Shown here: positions 51,343-64,000 of the stretch, one piece after another | Position numbering within the stretch: the stretch's first letter is position 1 | Layout: each line of letters starts with the position of its first letter | DNA from: Petrosia ficiformis | Lineage: Eukaryota > Porifera > Demospongiae > Haplosclerida > Petrosiidae | Length of the DNA stretch: 64,000 nt | Reading direction: 5' to 3' | Assembly (NCBI GenBank): GCA_947044365.1 | Contig: OX345653.1 | Location: 618,501-682,500 of the forward strand | Program-made: the position numbers and the translations under genes | Notes under the pieces: model-generated | The model's input: only the letters and a program-made list of their open reading frames with translations | Database searches by the model: none | Told to the model about the DNA's origin: nothing

Positions 51343-54300
51343 TCATACATAGACATTTGAAACATCATCATGTTTAGGATTTGCAGACTCATGAAGGCCA
51401 TATTCTTCAGATACTTGCAACTTTTTCTCATCACTGGGTCTATAGAATCAGAATAAAGTTTCCTATTTGTTATTTGTGTATTTCACTTGAAATAGTTATT
51501 GTTAAGATATGCAAATATAAATAGTGCTTGCAATAATTTTTTTCTGTTTACTGCTTGACTGTGTCAAAAATCATTTCATTTAGTGTCTGATTTACATTAC
51601 AAACTAAATCAGCTTATAAACACTACAGTGTTTTTTTTACTTCATCATCATGCCAACCCTAGCCCTGTAATACTGTTTTGAGTACTCATGAATGACCAAA
51701 CAAGGACTGTGCAAGCAAAATTATAATTAGCTAACTGTTATTATAGTTGATGATTACTCACCTTGAGTTGATAATAGATGGATGATTTTTTTGTTTGATT
51801 TTTCTTTCACAAACTAGCCCCACTATTACAATAATAGATACTATTTGCAACAATACAAGAATACCTACTACAATGGACAGAACTAAAACTGTAGCAGTTT
51901 CACTTACTGAACTTGTTGATTCCAAATCTGTAAAATCAATAGAGTGAAAGAGTGGAACAAATAGCATGTAGTATATATTATAACACATGTTAATATGTAC
52001 TTAATGTTTGTACCTTTCTGCACTTAACTAACAAATCATACCTGAAGTGTCACTGTTGGTATTGATAATGATAGTACTTGTTCTGTTATTAATACTAGGA
52101 TCCTGATCAGATACTCCATTCATTGATATAACACTGATGGTATAGCTTGTCTGAGGACTCAATCCAGTCAAAGTGTAGTGTGTAGTAGTTACATTGTTGA
52201 TTTCATTTGTAATACCTCCATTAGTATATGTGATAATGTAGTAAAGGTCAGTTCGTCCTCCAGTCACACTGGGTGGAGACCAACTGATACAAATTGAGTC
52301 ACTCTGTATAACATTCCACTCAAGGTCCAGTGGAGCAGTAGGTGAAGCTACAAACATATTGATTATTAATACGTTACTATATACAACTAGAAATTTATGA
52401 ACTGCTTTTGTGCAGCTCATGTGCTCCTGTTAAACTTAAGAACACATTCTTCAAGTTTGTGATAGTTGGAACTGTTATATCCCTTTAATTATAATAGATG
52501 TAATGTCTCAAATAACAAGAAAGCAATTCATGCTATCAAGAAATCACTGCGCATCTATATTGATTAATATTTTTGCCAAGATTAATCCGCACTTGGTGAA
52601 AGAGTGGATCTATAGTTGGTCAATACTATACATTTATATGAATGAAGGAGCGTGTTCTTTTATAAGTACTTTATAATATACTAATATAATGTTATTAATA
52701 TCATTCAGTTGCTTTTATAAACATATTGAATCAGTACTAGTATGTTCTATTACAGTCATAATACACTCACTTGTACACTCAGTATCAACCCCTTCATTCT
52801 CAGCTCTGTAATATCCATCTAGACAATCACAGCTCAATGCTCCAGCATCAGGTGAGTTACTGTTTTCAGGACAGACTATACATTCGTCATCACCTTGTAA
52901 AGGTTTATATTCACCAGCCATACAAGCTACAGGTAGTAGAGTACTTGTTATTAGGACAATAATTAATACAGTAACTATTATTGGATTCATACCTGAAGCG
53001 TCACTGCTGGTATTGATAATGATAGTACTTGTTCTGTTATTAATATTAGGATCCTGATCAGATACTTTATTCATTGATATAACACTGATGGTATAGCTTG
53101 TCTGAGGACTCAATCCAGTCAAAGTGTAGTGTGTAGTAGTTACATTGTTGATTTCATTTGTAATACCTCCATTAGTATATGTGATAGTGTAATAAAGGTC
53201 AGTTCGTCCTCCAGTCACACTGGGTGGAGACCAACTGATAGAAATTGAGTCACTCTGTATATCATTCCACTCAAGGTCCAGTGGAGCAGTAGGTGAACCT
53301 ATACACATTTCAAACATTAATTATTAATACATTACTACACTGTAAAAACTGATTGATTGATTGATTGCGTTTTCATCTGCTTAATGCTTTTTCATATGAA
53401 GTAGCCAATACTATAAATTATTTCTAATTGAAAATACAATGTTTACTTTCTGTTGTAAACATGTTAATTGATAGCGTAGGTTGTTATGACTGTATGGTGT
53501 GATATACATTTATCTATAATCCAATTATTGCAACATACTAATCATGTTTATGGTGGAAATTTAAAACAATCATTATATTCCCAATGGATAGTACATCTGT
53601 TTAATAAAATATGTTTATAACTGTATTCTTTATTATGGCATGTACCCTATAATAGTCGATATAGATCAAGATGAAAAAAAATAAATGATTACTACTTATA
53701 ATCATTATATACCTAGCAAAAAAAGGAATCAGCATTGATTTATATCGATCTCATGCAGGAGTAATTAAAACTCGTGTAACAAAATGAGGATTAAAATAAC
53801 CCAATAATATTTACAGTGTATATACAACAAGAAACGTATGAACTAATGTTCCTGTTAAACTTAAGAATATATTCTTCATGTTTTGAACTGATATATCTCT
53901 TATAACTATAAGAACAAGAAAACAATCCTTGCTATCAAGAATGCATTGCCACACTGCAAAAATAAAATAACTAATTTATTGGTTAGTACAGTCACAAGGA
54001 ATATTTGAAATTGTAAGTTTATTGATAGCGTAGGTTGTTATGACTGCATGGTGTGATATACATTTATCTATAATCTAATTATTGCAATATAAACAATTCC
54101 CTTATTTTGTCTAATACATGTACAAAGAGCCAATCATTTTAGGTTTCCAAGCCTTCTTTGTGCATCTAATATGAGATATTAGGCATGATAATTGTAAATA
54201 TATTTGTGACATATTTCATATTGAGTATAAAGTAGCTATGACGTTACATGTATGCATCCTGCAGCTGAACAACGAAAATTGTCAAATGCAACTGCACTAA

Positions 54301-57300
54301 CCAATACATTGGTTATTTTAACAATTCTATTTTTGCAGTGCATCTATATTGATCTGTGCCAAGATTAATCCCTACTTGGTGAAAGAGTGGACTATAGTTG
54401 GTCAATACTGTACATCTATATGGATGAAGGAGCGTGTTCTTTTATAAGTACTAATTTAATGTTATTAAAATCATTCAGTTGCTTTTATAACATATTGAAC
54501 CAGTATGTTCTACTATAGTCATAATACACTCACTTGTACACTCAGTATCAACCCCTTCATTCTCAGCTCTGTAATATCCATCCAGACAATCACAGCTCAA
54601 AGCTCCAACACCAGTTGAGTTACTGTTTTCAGGACAGACTATACATTCGTCATCACCTTGTAAACGTTTATATTCACCCACATTGCAAGCTACAGGTCAT
54701 AGAATATATACATGTTTGTGTTGTGTATGCACATTAGTACAAACACTACACTTTGTTGATGAAAAGGATCTTAAAGGTCAATATAACATAATAACACCTG
54801 TCGCGTATTATGTACTATATGTACCAAAAGGACATTCATTAGTAAATAAAATATTTAGTCATATTTTTTTGTAATTACATTGGATCAGTATTGTAATCTA
54901 ATATATACACTCACCAATAGTACATCTAGTATCAACCATGTCATTCTCAGCTCTGTAATATCCATCCAGACAATCACAGCTCAAAGCTCCAACACCAGTT
55001 GAGTTACTGTTTTCAGGACAGACTATACATTCGTCATCATCTTGTAAAAGTTTATATTCACCCACATTGCAAGCTACAGGTTATGGAATGTGTTGTATAT
55101 GCATATTAATAAACAGTACAGTTTGTTAATGAAAAGGATCTCAAACGTCACCACAACATAATAACTATATATAACAAAAGGCCACACTATAAAAATTAAT
55201 GGGTTATTTTAACATTCATTTGGTTATGTGAGTTTCAAGACAATATTAATTGGTAGTCATAAAAACACTAGATATGATTAGGTATGAGTGCATTAAAACC
55301 TATCTGTTTATATTACCAGAGATTTCAGGTCATCACTTGCAATTGAAATGTATGGGCGGCCATTTTTTTACCATGCCATCCCTACATAGAGAGTACTACC
55401 ATACTCTCTGATAATATACTCCTCAGACTAAGTAAATGATTTATTTTCTTGTTATAATATTATAGATAATGTTTACAAGTAGTAATTTACTTCTTGATTA
55501 GTATATAGGGTATATGCCATAATAATAGAATGATACCAAAAATAATACAATCTACTTCAAACATAGTATATGTAAATCACTTAGTAATCACGTACATTTG
55601 CCAACTTCTCGAATTCCTGTGGAGTACAACGGGTGTTATTTATTATTACAATTACAAATTCATGTACATAATTATACTAATTACTCTGAAATGAGCAAGT
55701 AACATTTGTTGTTTTCACAGATGTTAGAATTGGAATACTAATATAATACACCATAGTTTATACTTATAATACTATGCTGTGTATATAGCTACATTATTTT
55801 AATATATTTGTTACCATATGGTACATGTACTTTATATAGATCAAGATCAAATGAACTGTGATTTGTAAATGTTACCTAACAGGAAAAACAAATTAACATT
55901 CAGGAAAATAGAATTGAAACTCCTGTCACCAACTGAAGATGAAAATAACCTATTATTTTTTATACAGTGCATTCATTAGTAAATATATTTATAGATTAAG
56001 TTCTATCATTTTATAATTACATTGGATCAGTATTGTAATCTAATATATACACTCACCAATAGTACATCTAGTATCAACCATGTCATTTTCAACTCTGTAA
56101 TATCCATCCAGACAATCACACCTCAAAGCTCCAACACCAGTTGAGTTACTGTTTTCAAGACAGACTATACACTTGTCATCAACACCTTGTGAGGCTTTAT
56201 ATTCACCCTCCATACAAGCTACAGTTGGGTATGTTATTATTAGGACAATGTATTGTATCAATAATTATTAAACTTGATTCTAAATTACTTACCTTCACAA
56301 ATCCCACTTATATTCTCATATCCAGCACTACAAGAACACATAACTTGAGTATCTCCCCATGTTCCAGACACTTCACACTCCAGCTGGTTTAAATCACCTG
56401 ATATTGGACTAGAATTGTTTACACATGTACCAGTAACAACTCTGTCTTGTGGATTAGTGAAAGGTGGGGCAACTGTCTCAGGATAGACAACCATATTAAC
56501 CACTTGATATGGACACACATTGTAATACACTACAATACGAGATATTGCAGTACATGATCCTCCATCAACCACTGATAAATACATTCCTCTAGAGGATATC
56601 TTGAAACGTTGGCTAGCAGTGGTTTGACCTCCTTGATCAGTAGTATGAAACAGTCTCACTCCAGTGTCACTATAAGATGTGTTACTAACACGACCTGTTT
56701 CATCAATCACATTTGTTTCATAAGCCCATACTGAGAATGACTGTTGACATGCACACTGAGTAACGCTAGAGAAACTCATATATATAGTGAGTTCATCAAC
56801 TCCATTATCACTGATATTAATGTATTGAGTTATCAGCCAGTTCTTCTGAGGTTGATTCTCAAAGTCACAAGCAATCAATCTGTGTCTACAAACAATACCT
56901 TGATCCAGATCAACCCACTGAGTTAAAGAAAATCAATTGTACCAAATGTACATAATGTAACTATGTAGCTATAGTATATTGTATATAATATATATATATA
57001 TTATAATGTATGTATTGTTGGTATATGTTTAGCTTGAGAATAAATAGGTAGATAATGGCTGAACGCACATTAAATATATAATTCACTTAAAGTTGCATCA
57101 ACATTAATTTTTGAAACTCACTTGATTATAAGTTCCTCCCATATCAACACCATCAAAGTCAATAGACTTCCATATATTACTTTCCCCTTCAAAACCAATC
57201 AGATTCTGTGATTGATAATCCTGTGTATCTAACAAGACCTTCTCATTAGGAGATACTGGTATTCTAGTTACTGCATCAAGACATTCTTCATCAAAATCAC

Positions 57301-57382
57301 CAGGAGCTACACTAGTACTGTTTGAAATACACAATACAAAAATAAAAATCCCCAGAAGTAAGTAAAATCTCTGTACTGCCAT
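51343..57382 (-). CDS. Kinase-less Eph-like receptor A
   Basis: Ten exons join to 797 residues: 57122-57382, 56293-56917, 56057-56218, 54915-55073, 54534-54689, 52993-53298, 52771-52926, 52042-52347, 51762-51927 and 51343-51439. Order: signal peptide, Eph ligand-binding domain (WVDLDQGIVC to NVCPYQVVNMVVYPE), Sushi/EGF-like segment, three Ephrin_rec_like (GCC2/GCC3) modules (CIVCPENSNSTGVGALSCDC), FN3, a fourth GCC module, a second FN3, then one membrane helix (VLVLSIVVGILVLLQIVSII). The tail is about 50 residues, with EEYGLHES and a C-terminal SNVYV resembling a class II PDZ ligand. No kinase is encoded, and only 1,029 bp separate the stop from the convergent CHAT gene. Modules from exon 2 to the membrane exon are phase 1-1. 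Human Eph receptors have one Cys-rich region, two FN3, kinase and SAM. Confidence 0.88.
53952..54340. mobile_element. MITE with about 50-bp terminal inverted repeats
   Basis: A 389-bp element starts cactgcaaaaata and ends atttttgcagtg; the inverted ends extend inward with ttggttagtacagt/gcactaaccaat. It lies in the intron between receptor A exons 5 and 6. An internal stretch (tgatagcgtaggttgttatg) recurs at about 53460-53580, so a second partial copy lies next to it. Confidence 0.7.
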
Positions 57383-58876
57383 GACTTAAGAAAACCTGCA
57401 CTCTGCACTATTCAGAGAATGTAACTGAATTTAATTAGTATTCGTTTAATTACAGGGTTGATCTTAAAAAAAACATCACCTAATTGCATCAAAGCAACTA
57501 ATTCGAAACTGAAGATGTGACAATAATTTGAATGACAGTACATCAGTTGAATGGCATATCACATTATTAATCATCATTTCACAAGATAAAATTTCATTTC
57601 TATTACTGCACATGGTAGCTAGCTATGTATTTGAACGTTTTATAATTAATGTACATCACACAACACTGTTTGTGAATATAATGTAATCATGTAATAATAG
57701 TAATGAGGTATTATCACCATTGCAACTCTCTCCATTGTTACGGATCACTGAAAATGCAGTGGCTCACTGAAAGTGGGAGGGAGGGGAAATGCTAGGGCCA
57801 CAAGGTGAAGGGGAATTGCTGGGGACCATGCAGGACCTTCTTGGTATTAAAAGCTCTTAATTAAGTCTTTCTTCCATTCTTTCTTGATTTCTTTAAACAG
57901 TTTAATTAATTACTCTTTTTTAAAAAAATGCAGCATAACAAACAAGTTGAGCAACAACAAGAGGTTGCGGGGGACCCAAATTGAAAATTTATCCCAGGCC
58001 CCATCTGGCCCTGGTTATAATACCTAGTCTACACCACTATTGATCAGTGGAAAATATCATAATTGTTACTTATTTCTTGTATACTATGCATCCAAAAACT
58101 ATCTGTGGAATACTTATTTATAATTATATATAATTCTTACACACATTCAGTACATGTATTGCCAACCTCAATATGAGATTTAAGAGTCTAAAATACATAT
58201 ATATCACACACTCTTTGTCAGCACAAGTTCATTTGTAGAAACATGAATATGTAATATATAAACCATAGCTTTGAAGTGTATTAATTGTAGTTGTATATGA
58301 ATATACTTCTCATTGTCAGCACAAAATGTATAGCAGGATATTTTCAGCATAGACGATTTGGATAATGGTTGCACACCATTCTAATAAGACTTGCTTTCAT
58401 AATGTTGAGTGGAAATTGAGAGCTCTCTTATATTAAGAATTATAGATATATAGATACGCAGAAGACAAGTGATAATTGCATAGGAGACATTGTTAAATAA
58501 CAAAGTATAGAAATCACTGCAGAAATAGAATTGTTAAAATAACAAATGATTGGTTAGTACAGTTGCAAGGATGCAAATTATTATTTAATTGGTCATACAG
58601 GTTGTTATGACTGCATGATAAAAGATACTTGTATTAATAATCAAATATCATGTCCAATATCTCATATTAAATGCACAAAGGTTGGAAACCTAAAATGATT
58701 TAGACAGGATAAGGAAATTGATATTGCATTATAGACTCTAATTATATGTATATCACCATGCAGTCATAACAACCACTATTCCTTGCTAACCAATAAATTA
58801 GTAATCATATATTTTTGCAGAAAATAATATAGACAATATTATAATTATTATGCCAAGTAAAACACATCATACAGAG

Positions 58877-58921
<45 letters not shown>

Positions 58922-59127
58922 GACAATAATCTATTATGGTATTTAACAATGTCCATCATTATACCATTGGAATTACTTAATTTAATTTTGCAGTCTACAA
59001 AACATAAAAAGGAAATCCTAACAGTAAAAAATACATGCCATTATTATTATTATCAAACTAAAAACAACAAAAAAAATATTACATGAAATCATAATTATTA
59101 GTTTGCCTTAATTCACACTGTATTCTC
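57383..59127. other. Intergenic region between the two Eph-like receptor genes
   Basis: The left part (57383-58130) shows nothing recognisable. About 58140-59127 is homologous to the 3' flank of receptor A. A TA run covers about 58881-58917. Confidence 0.65.
58515..58820. mobile_element. MITE copy downstream of receptor B
   Basis: It starts cactgcagaaatagaattg and ends atatatttttgcag, with the same internal ggttgttatgactgcatga block as the other copies. Confidence 0.65.
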
Positions 59128-62100
59128 TCATATAGAGACATTATTAGGAACATCATAAATCACAGTGTTACGAGTTGTGAGCTTTTGAAGACCATATGCT
59201 TCAGACACTTGCATCATTATCTCATCATTGGATCTATAGAATTAGAATTTACAGTTTTGCTGTAAGTATAGACAGTGACCTCTTGGGGTAATTATTTCAG
59301 TTTACTGCTTGACTGTGTCAAAAATTATTTCATTCAGTGTCTGATTTACAATCAGCTTAACCACACTACAGTGATGTATTTTTATTTCATTATCATGTTT
59401 TGAGCAACTTGAGTGCTGATGAATGACCAACAAGGACTGTGCAAGCTATCTGTTATTATAGTTGATGATTACTCACCTTGAGTTGATAATAGATGGATGA
59501 TTTTTTTGTTTGATTTGTCTTTCACAAACTAGCCCCACTATTACAATAATAGATACTATTAGCAACAATACAACAATACCTACTACAATGGACAGAACTA
59601 AAACTGTAGCAGTTTCACTTTCTGAACTTCTTGATTCCAAATCTGTAAAATCAATAAAAATTGAGTGAAACAGTGGAACAAACGTACACCATCTAGTATA
59701 ATAGCACATGTACTCAATATACTTAATATTTGTAGCTTTCTGTAATAGGCCACTTAAACAACAAATAGAGGCAACTCATACCTGAAGTGTCACTGCTGGT
59801 ATTGATAATGATAGTACTTGTTCTGTTATTAATATTAGGATCCTGATCAGATACTCCATTCATTGATATAACACTGATGGTATAGCTTGTCTGAGGACTC
59901 AATCCAGTCAAAGTGTAGTGTGTGGTGGTTACATTGTTGATTTCATTTCTAATACCTCCATTAGTATATGTGATAGTGTAATAAAGGTCAGTTCGTCCTC
60001 CAGTCACACTGGGTGGAGACCAACTGATACAAATTGAGTCACTCTGTATAACATTCCACTTAAGGTCCAGTGGAGCAGTAGGTGAGGCTACAAACATATT
60101 GATTATTAATACATTACTATATACAACTAAATCTATGAACTGCTTTTTCTGCAATTCATGTGCTCCTGTTAAACTTCATGTTTGTGATATTTGCAACTGA
60201 TATATCTCCTATAATTATAATAGATTTGCTGTTTAATTTCTCAAAGAACAAGGACACAATTCTTGCTATCAAGAATGCATTGCCATCCATCTATATTGAT
60301 TTGTGCCAAGATTAATCCACACTTGGTGAATGAGTGGATTTTAGCAGCTATATTTGATCATTACTATACATCTAGATGGATGAGGGAGCATGTTCTCTAA
60401 AATATACTAATGTAATGTCATGTACAATTTAATGTAATCGTTCAATTGCTTTTGAAACAGAACCAGTATGTTCTATTACAGTCATAATATACTCACTTTT
60501 ACACTCAGTATTAACCCCTTCATTCTCAGCTCTGTAATATCCATGTAGACAGTCACAGCTCAAAGCTCCAACACCAGTTGAGTTACTGTTTTCAGGACAG
60601 ACTATACATTCATCATCACCTTGTAAAGGTTTATATTCACCCACATTGCAAGCTACAGGTCATGGAATATATACATGTTTGTGTTGTGTATACACATTAT
60701 TACAAACACTACACTTTGTTAATGAAAAGGATCTCAAAGGTCACCATAACATGATGTGAAGGACTGGCCTGGACATGCCCCTGCCTACTGAACATGCATA
60801 AACATGTTTACACTTATAATTAGTTTACACTTATGATTTAGTTGTATAGGTGTCAGTAGGGCAAGTTTGTTTCTGCCTTTAGACTGTATCTGTGCAATAT
60901 TCCGTATATAAATGATTGATTTTTGTACAGTTGTTGTTCTTGATTTTAGGTTAAAGAAAGCATATTTGCGAGCTAATTCATTACACATGTTAACACCTGT
61001 CACGTATTATGTATTGTTATTTACTGTTTTCAGGACAGACTATACACTTGTCATCAACACCTTGCAAGGATTTATATTCACCCTCCATACAAGCTACAGT
61101 TGGGTATGTTATTATTAGGACAATGTATTGTATCAATAATTATTAAACTTGATTCTAAATTACTTACCTTCACAAATCCCACTTATATTCTCATATCCAG
61201 CATTACAAGAACACATAACTTGAGTATCTCCCCATACTCCAGACACTTCACACTCCAGCTGGTTTAAGTTACCTGATATTGGACTAGCATTGTCTACACA
61301 TGTACCAGTAACAACTCTGTCTTGTGGATTACTGAAAGGTGGAGCAACTGTCTCAGGATAGACAACCATATTAACTACTTGATATGGACACACATTGTAA
61401 TACACTAAAATACGAGATATTGCAGTACATGATCCTCCATCAACCAATGATAAATATAGTCCTCTAGAGGATATCGTGAAATATTCGCTAGTAGTGGTTT
61501 GATTTCCTTGTTCAGTAGAATGAAACAGTCTCACTCCAGTGTCATTATAAAATGTGTCATTAACACGACCTGTTTCATCAATCACATTTGTTTCATAAAT
61601 CCATAATGAGAATGACTGTTGACATTCACACTGAGTAGTGATAGAGAATCTCAAATATATAATGAGTTCGTCAACTCCATTATCACTGATATTAATGTAT
61701 TGAGTTATCAACCAGTTCTTCTGAGGTTGATTTTCATAGTCACAAGCGATTAATCTGTGTCGACAAAATATATCTCCAAACAGATCAACCCACTGAGTTA
61801 AAAATAAATTGTACCAAATGTACATAGTGTAATTATGTTGCTATATATAATATATTGTATATAATATATATATATATATACAGTGGCGCTCAAAAGAGTT
61901 CGAACACCCACGCAGAATTAATAACTAATTAATAAAGTTGTAAGGTTTCACAGTGTCACCACAAATTCATGTGTGCTACCAGTTTTTTCTTTTAAAGAAA
62001 TAAGGAGATATTGCTGATAAGTGCTCAGAGGTACAGAAATATAAATTTACCATAGATGGATACCTAAATATTATTATTTCTGGTTATTAGACTAGAGTAT

Positions 62101-63871
62101 TATTTATAATAATAATAATAGTTGCTGTTATAGTGTGTGTGAGACTTGTAGCTAGCTATGAAGGAAAGAATATGTAAACTATATAAACGCTCAATGTAGT
62201 CCTATAAGATTTCAATTGGGTTCAAATCAGGTGATTGAGGAGGCCATGCTGTAACTTCAATATCTTGTTCACTTAGCCACTCTGATAAAATATTGGCTCA
62301 ATGACATGGAGCGTTATCATGCGAAGTCCAACCCTCGAGCAACCCAAGCTGATGGAATCATACCATCTTCTAACTTGTAAATATCGATGTGCAAAAGCAT
62401 ACCTATTTGATCTCCACAAATACAACCCCATACCATTACACTATACCTCCACCATGTTTATCGTACCTATTACACAATCCTCATTAAACTCTTCTGAATT
62501 TCTTCTTCTAAATATATGTTCTTCCATCACTCTTAAAAATGTTGAATTTGGACTCATCTGACCACACTACTCTCTTCCACATATCATCAGTCCACTGTGC
62601 ATGAGCCTTAGCCCACTCTAAACGAGTAATTTTGTGGCGTGGCAAAAGTAAGTCCTGGAAATTCTTCCATTTAACCCTACTGTAATCAGCCTGCACTTAA
62701 CTATCGATGTTGATGCAACAACACCTGTCTCATTTCTTCATATATTTTTTAAGATTGGTAATGTGAGCCACCTGTCTTGAAGAGAAATCAATACTAATTT
62801 CCTGTCCTGTCTAGAAGTAGATAGTTTAGGACGGCCTGGTCTTTTTTTATTTTCGCATGTGCCAGTATTTTTATATGTTTTAATATCATTTACTGTACTC
62901 TTTGCAACTTTCAATAGTTTTGATATCTCTCTTACTGATTGACTCAATCCAATAATTTTACCTTTGGTAAATTCAGATGTAGGTTTCCTCTTGGCATTAT
63001 TGTAATTTTCTGGGAACTTCAGATTTCAAATAGTGCTTTTAATAGCTCTTGTGTAAACAATAAACCCCTGTGGTTAGTCTGAATGCAGCTGTACATTTTT
63101 GATTAGTCCATGTTTTTTAGCGCTTTAGATTTGTGGTTTACCTATGTAAATTAGTGGGTGTCCAAATTGTTTTGAGCGCCATGGTATACATGTATAGGTT
63201 ATAGGTTGAGGGGAGGGATATTAGTTGTTTTAGAGCCCTTGCTTCGCTAGGGGCAACTAATATCCTGACCTGAAGACCTATAACTGTCTTATATCTAACC
63301 ACACTGTTTCTACAAAGCAGAAGAAACCCACAAAAGAAGGATGTAGTTTTTCTTAGTGCCAAATTTATATTGCTAATTTGCGTATCATAAAGTGACGGTT
63401 ATGGCTAAAGCACTGAAACACTCGCCTTGGTGCTTTCCTGCAACTAACGAAGCATAATTTTGGTAGTTATGCAGGTGAGTAAAGTGTGGGCGTTGCCTTC
63501 ATACTCACCTTGCTGTCTTCCTATACTACAGTACTACTGATCACAAAGAATGAAAATTATGCTGCAGGTGTCAGAATGTTATTATAATAACCTTCTGCTG
63601 AGCTTCAATAGTTGATGTATTTAAAATTGTATTTTCTTGCTGTGTCGGTAATTCCATACTTTTTTAATGTTATTTTTGTACCACAATATCACAAATAAAC
63701 CCTCCTTTTTGCCTTGTTGTGGCTAGGTCAATAACAAAAAAAGTATATACCTTGTGTCGCATGATCCCAGGTATCTAACTCGGAATTATCTACCAAGTCA
63801 TATGATACCAGGTGTATTCGTCATTTAGACACCTCATCCCATCAAAGGATGAATATTCATTTTAGGTATAA

Positions 63872-63918
<47 letters not shown>

Positions 63919-64000
63919 ATATACTTTATAATATTCACTTGAGGTTGTATCAATATTTTGCAACTCACTTGATTATAAGTTCCTCCATTATCAATACCAT
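59128..64000 (-). CDS. Kinase-less Eph-like receptor B (5' end outside window)
   Basis: In-window exons are 63969-64000 (end of exon 1, partial), 61168-61792, 60497-60652, 59782-60087, 59477-59642 and 59128-59233; the last five total 453 codons. They encode the Eph ligand-binding domain with Sushi/EGF-like segment (625 bp, same length as in receptor A), one GCC module, one FN3, a membrane helix (VLVLSIVVGIVVLLLIVSII) and a tail with EAYGLQKL, VIYDVP and a C-terminal NNVSI. No kinase is encoded. This is a tandem paralogue of receptor A with fewer modules; a broken GCC exon remains at 61021-61093. Intron 1 contains a Tc1-like element. The signal peptide lies beyond the right edge. Confidence 0.85.
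61021..61093 (-). pseudogene. Truncated GCC-module exon in receptor B
   Basis: The acceptor and first 73 bp match receptor A exon 3 (ACMEGEYK, GVDDKCIVCPENS), then a TAA follows and the sequence jumps to what in receptor A is intron sequence (around 54790-54830). A deletion of about half this exon plus the next one explains it. Skipping it keeps frame, because the neighbouring exons are both phase 1-1. Confidence 0.8.
61881..63184 (-). mobile_element. Inactivated Tc1/mariner-type transposon
   Basis: A 1,304-bp element lies between TA dinucleotides in intron 1 of receptor B. The ends are inverted: cagtggcgctcaaaa at 61881, and ttttgagcgccatgg ending at 63184. The minus strand encodes a helix-turn-helix (SVREISKLLKVAKSTVNDI, then KRPGRPKLS), a DDE-type segment (WTDDMWKRVVWSDESKFNIF) and, further on, WPPQSPDLNPIE, in different frames with stops. 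The transposase is dead. Confidence 0.88.
63845..63925. repeat. TA-rich tract, receptor B intron 1
   Basis: An (AT)n tract near the right edge, matching a shorter one in intron 1 of receptor A (about 56980-57000). Confidence 0.8.

Noticed and set aside
52771..52962. Plus-strand ORFs over the GCC exons (also at 54534 and 56141)
   Set aside because: They are shadows of the minus-strand GCC2/GCC3 exons and repeat with them.
62301..62561. Plus-strand ORF in receptor B intron 1
   Set aside because: It lies antisense within the dead Tc1-like transposase.

Overview
The window reads as nuclear DNA of an early-branching animal, most likely a compact-genome demosponge of the Amphimedon type. This is inference: the sequence shows AT-rich DNA, tightly packed multi-exon genes, many introns of about 50-150 bp, animal signalling genes (SHP2-type phosphatase, Eph-like receptors), a selenoprotein, and introns full of microsatellites and minisatellites. 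Exons were joined by GT-AG boundaries, reading-frame continuity and protein similarity remembered from the named families; nothing was run.

Left part (1-26.4 kb) is conserved housekeeping genes, mostly head to head: AHCTF1/ELYS-like (-, partial) and HECTD3 (+); USP5 (-, 23 exons) and SELENOK (+, UGA-encoded Sec with a 3'UTR SECIS); PTPN11/SHP2 (+); CYB5D1 (-) and NAA38 (+); UBIAD1 (+, one exon) tail to tail with SIGMAR1 (-). SIGMAR1 is head to head with a secreted Eph-ligand-binding-domain protein (+). The four divergent pairs have only 62-124 bp between start codons, and three share a GGCGTGGC motif.

Middle (28-40 kb): the secreted Eph-LBD gene, with a Penelope-like retroelement 3' end in its intron, is followed by EMC1 (+, 16 exons, plus an optional 57-nt stopless intron), an unrecognised small two-exon ORF and a gene-poor stretch with a long imperfect hairpin.

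Right part (40.5-64 kb) is accessory and the most interesting. It starts with a protein of about 2,535 residues: one ankyrin repeat, 24 copies of a 19-residue repeat encoded by a 57-bp minisatellite, TPRs, a CHAT protease domain with an intact His/Cys pair, and a C-terminal NB-ARC-like module without a Walker A lysine. Two tandem Eph-like receptor genes (-) follow. They have the Eph ligand-binding domain, cysteine-rich modules, FN3 domains, one membrane segment and a tail of about 50 residues, but no kinase. The downstream receptor gene has lost one cysteine-rich exon by deletion. hAT-like, Tc1-like and Penelope-like elements and a MITE family sit in introns and flanks.

Functionally the left genes cover ubiquitin turnover (HECTD3, USP5), ER membrane biology (EMC1, SELENOK, SIGMAR1, UBIAD1), N-terminal acetylation (NAA38) and tyrosine phosphatase signalling (PTPN11). 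The right genes suggest cell-surface recognition and a possible intracellular innate-immune or cell-death type protease.
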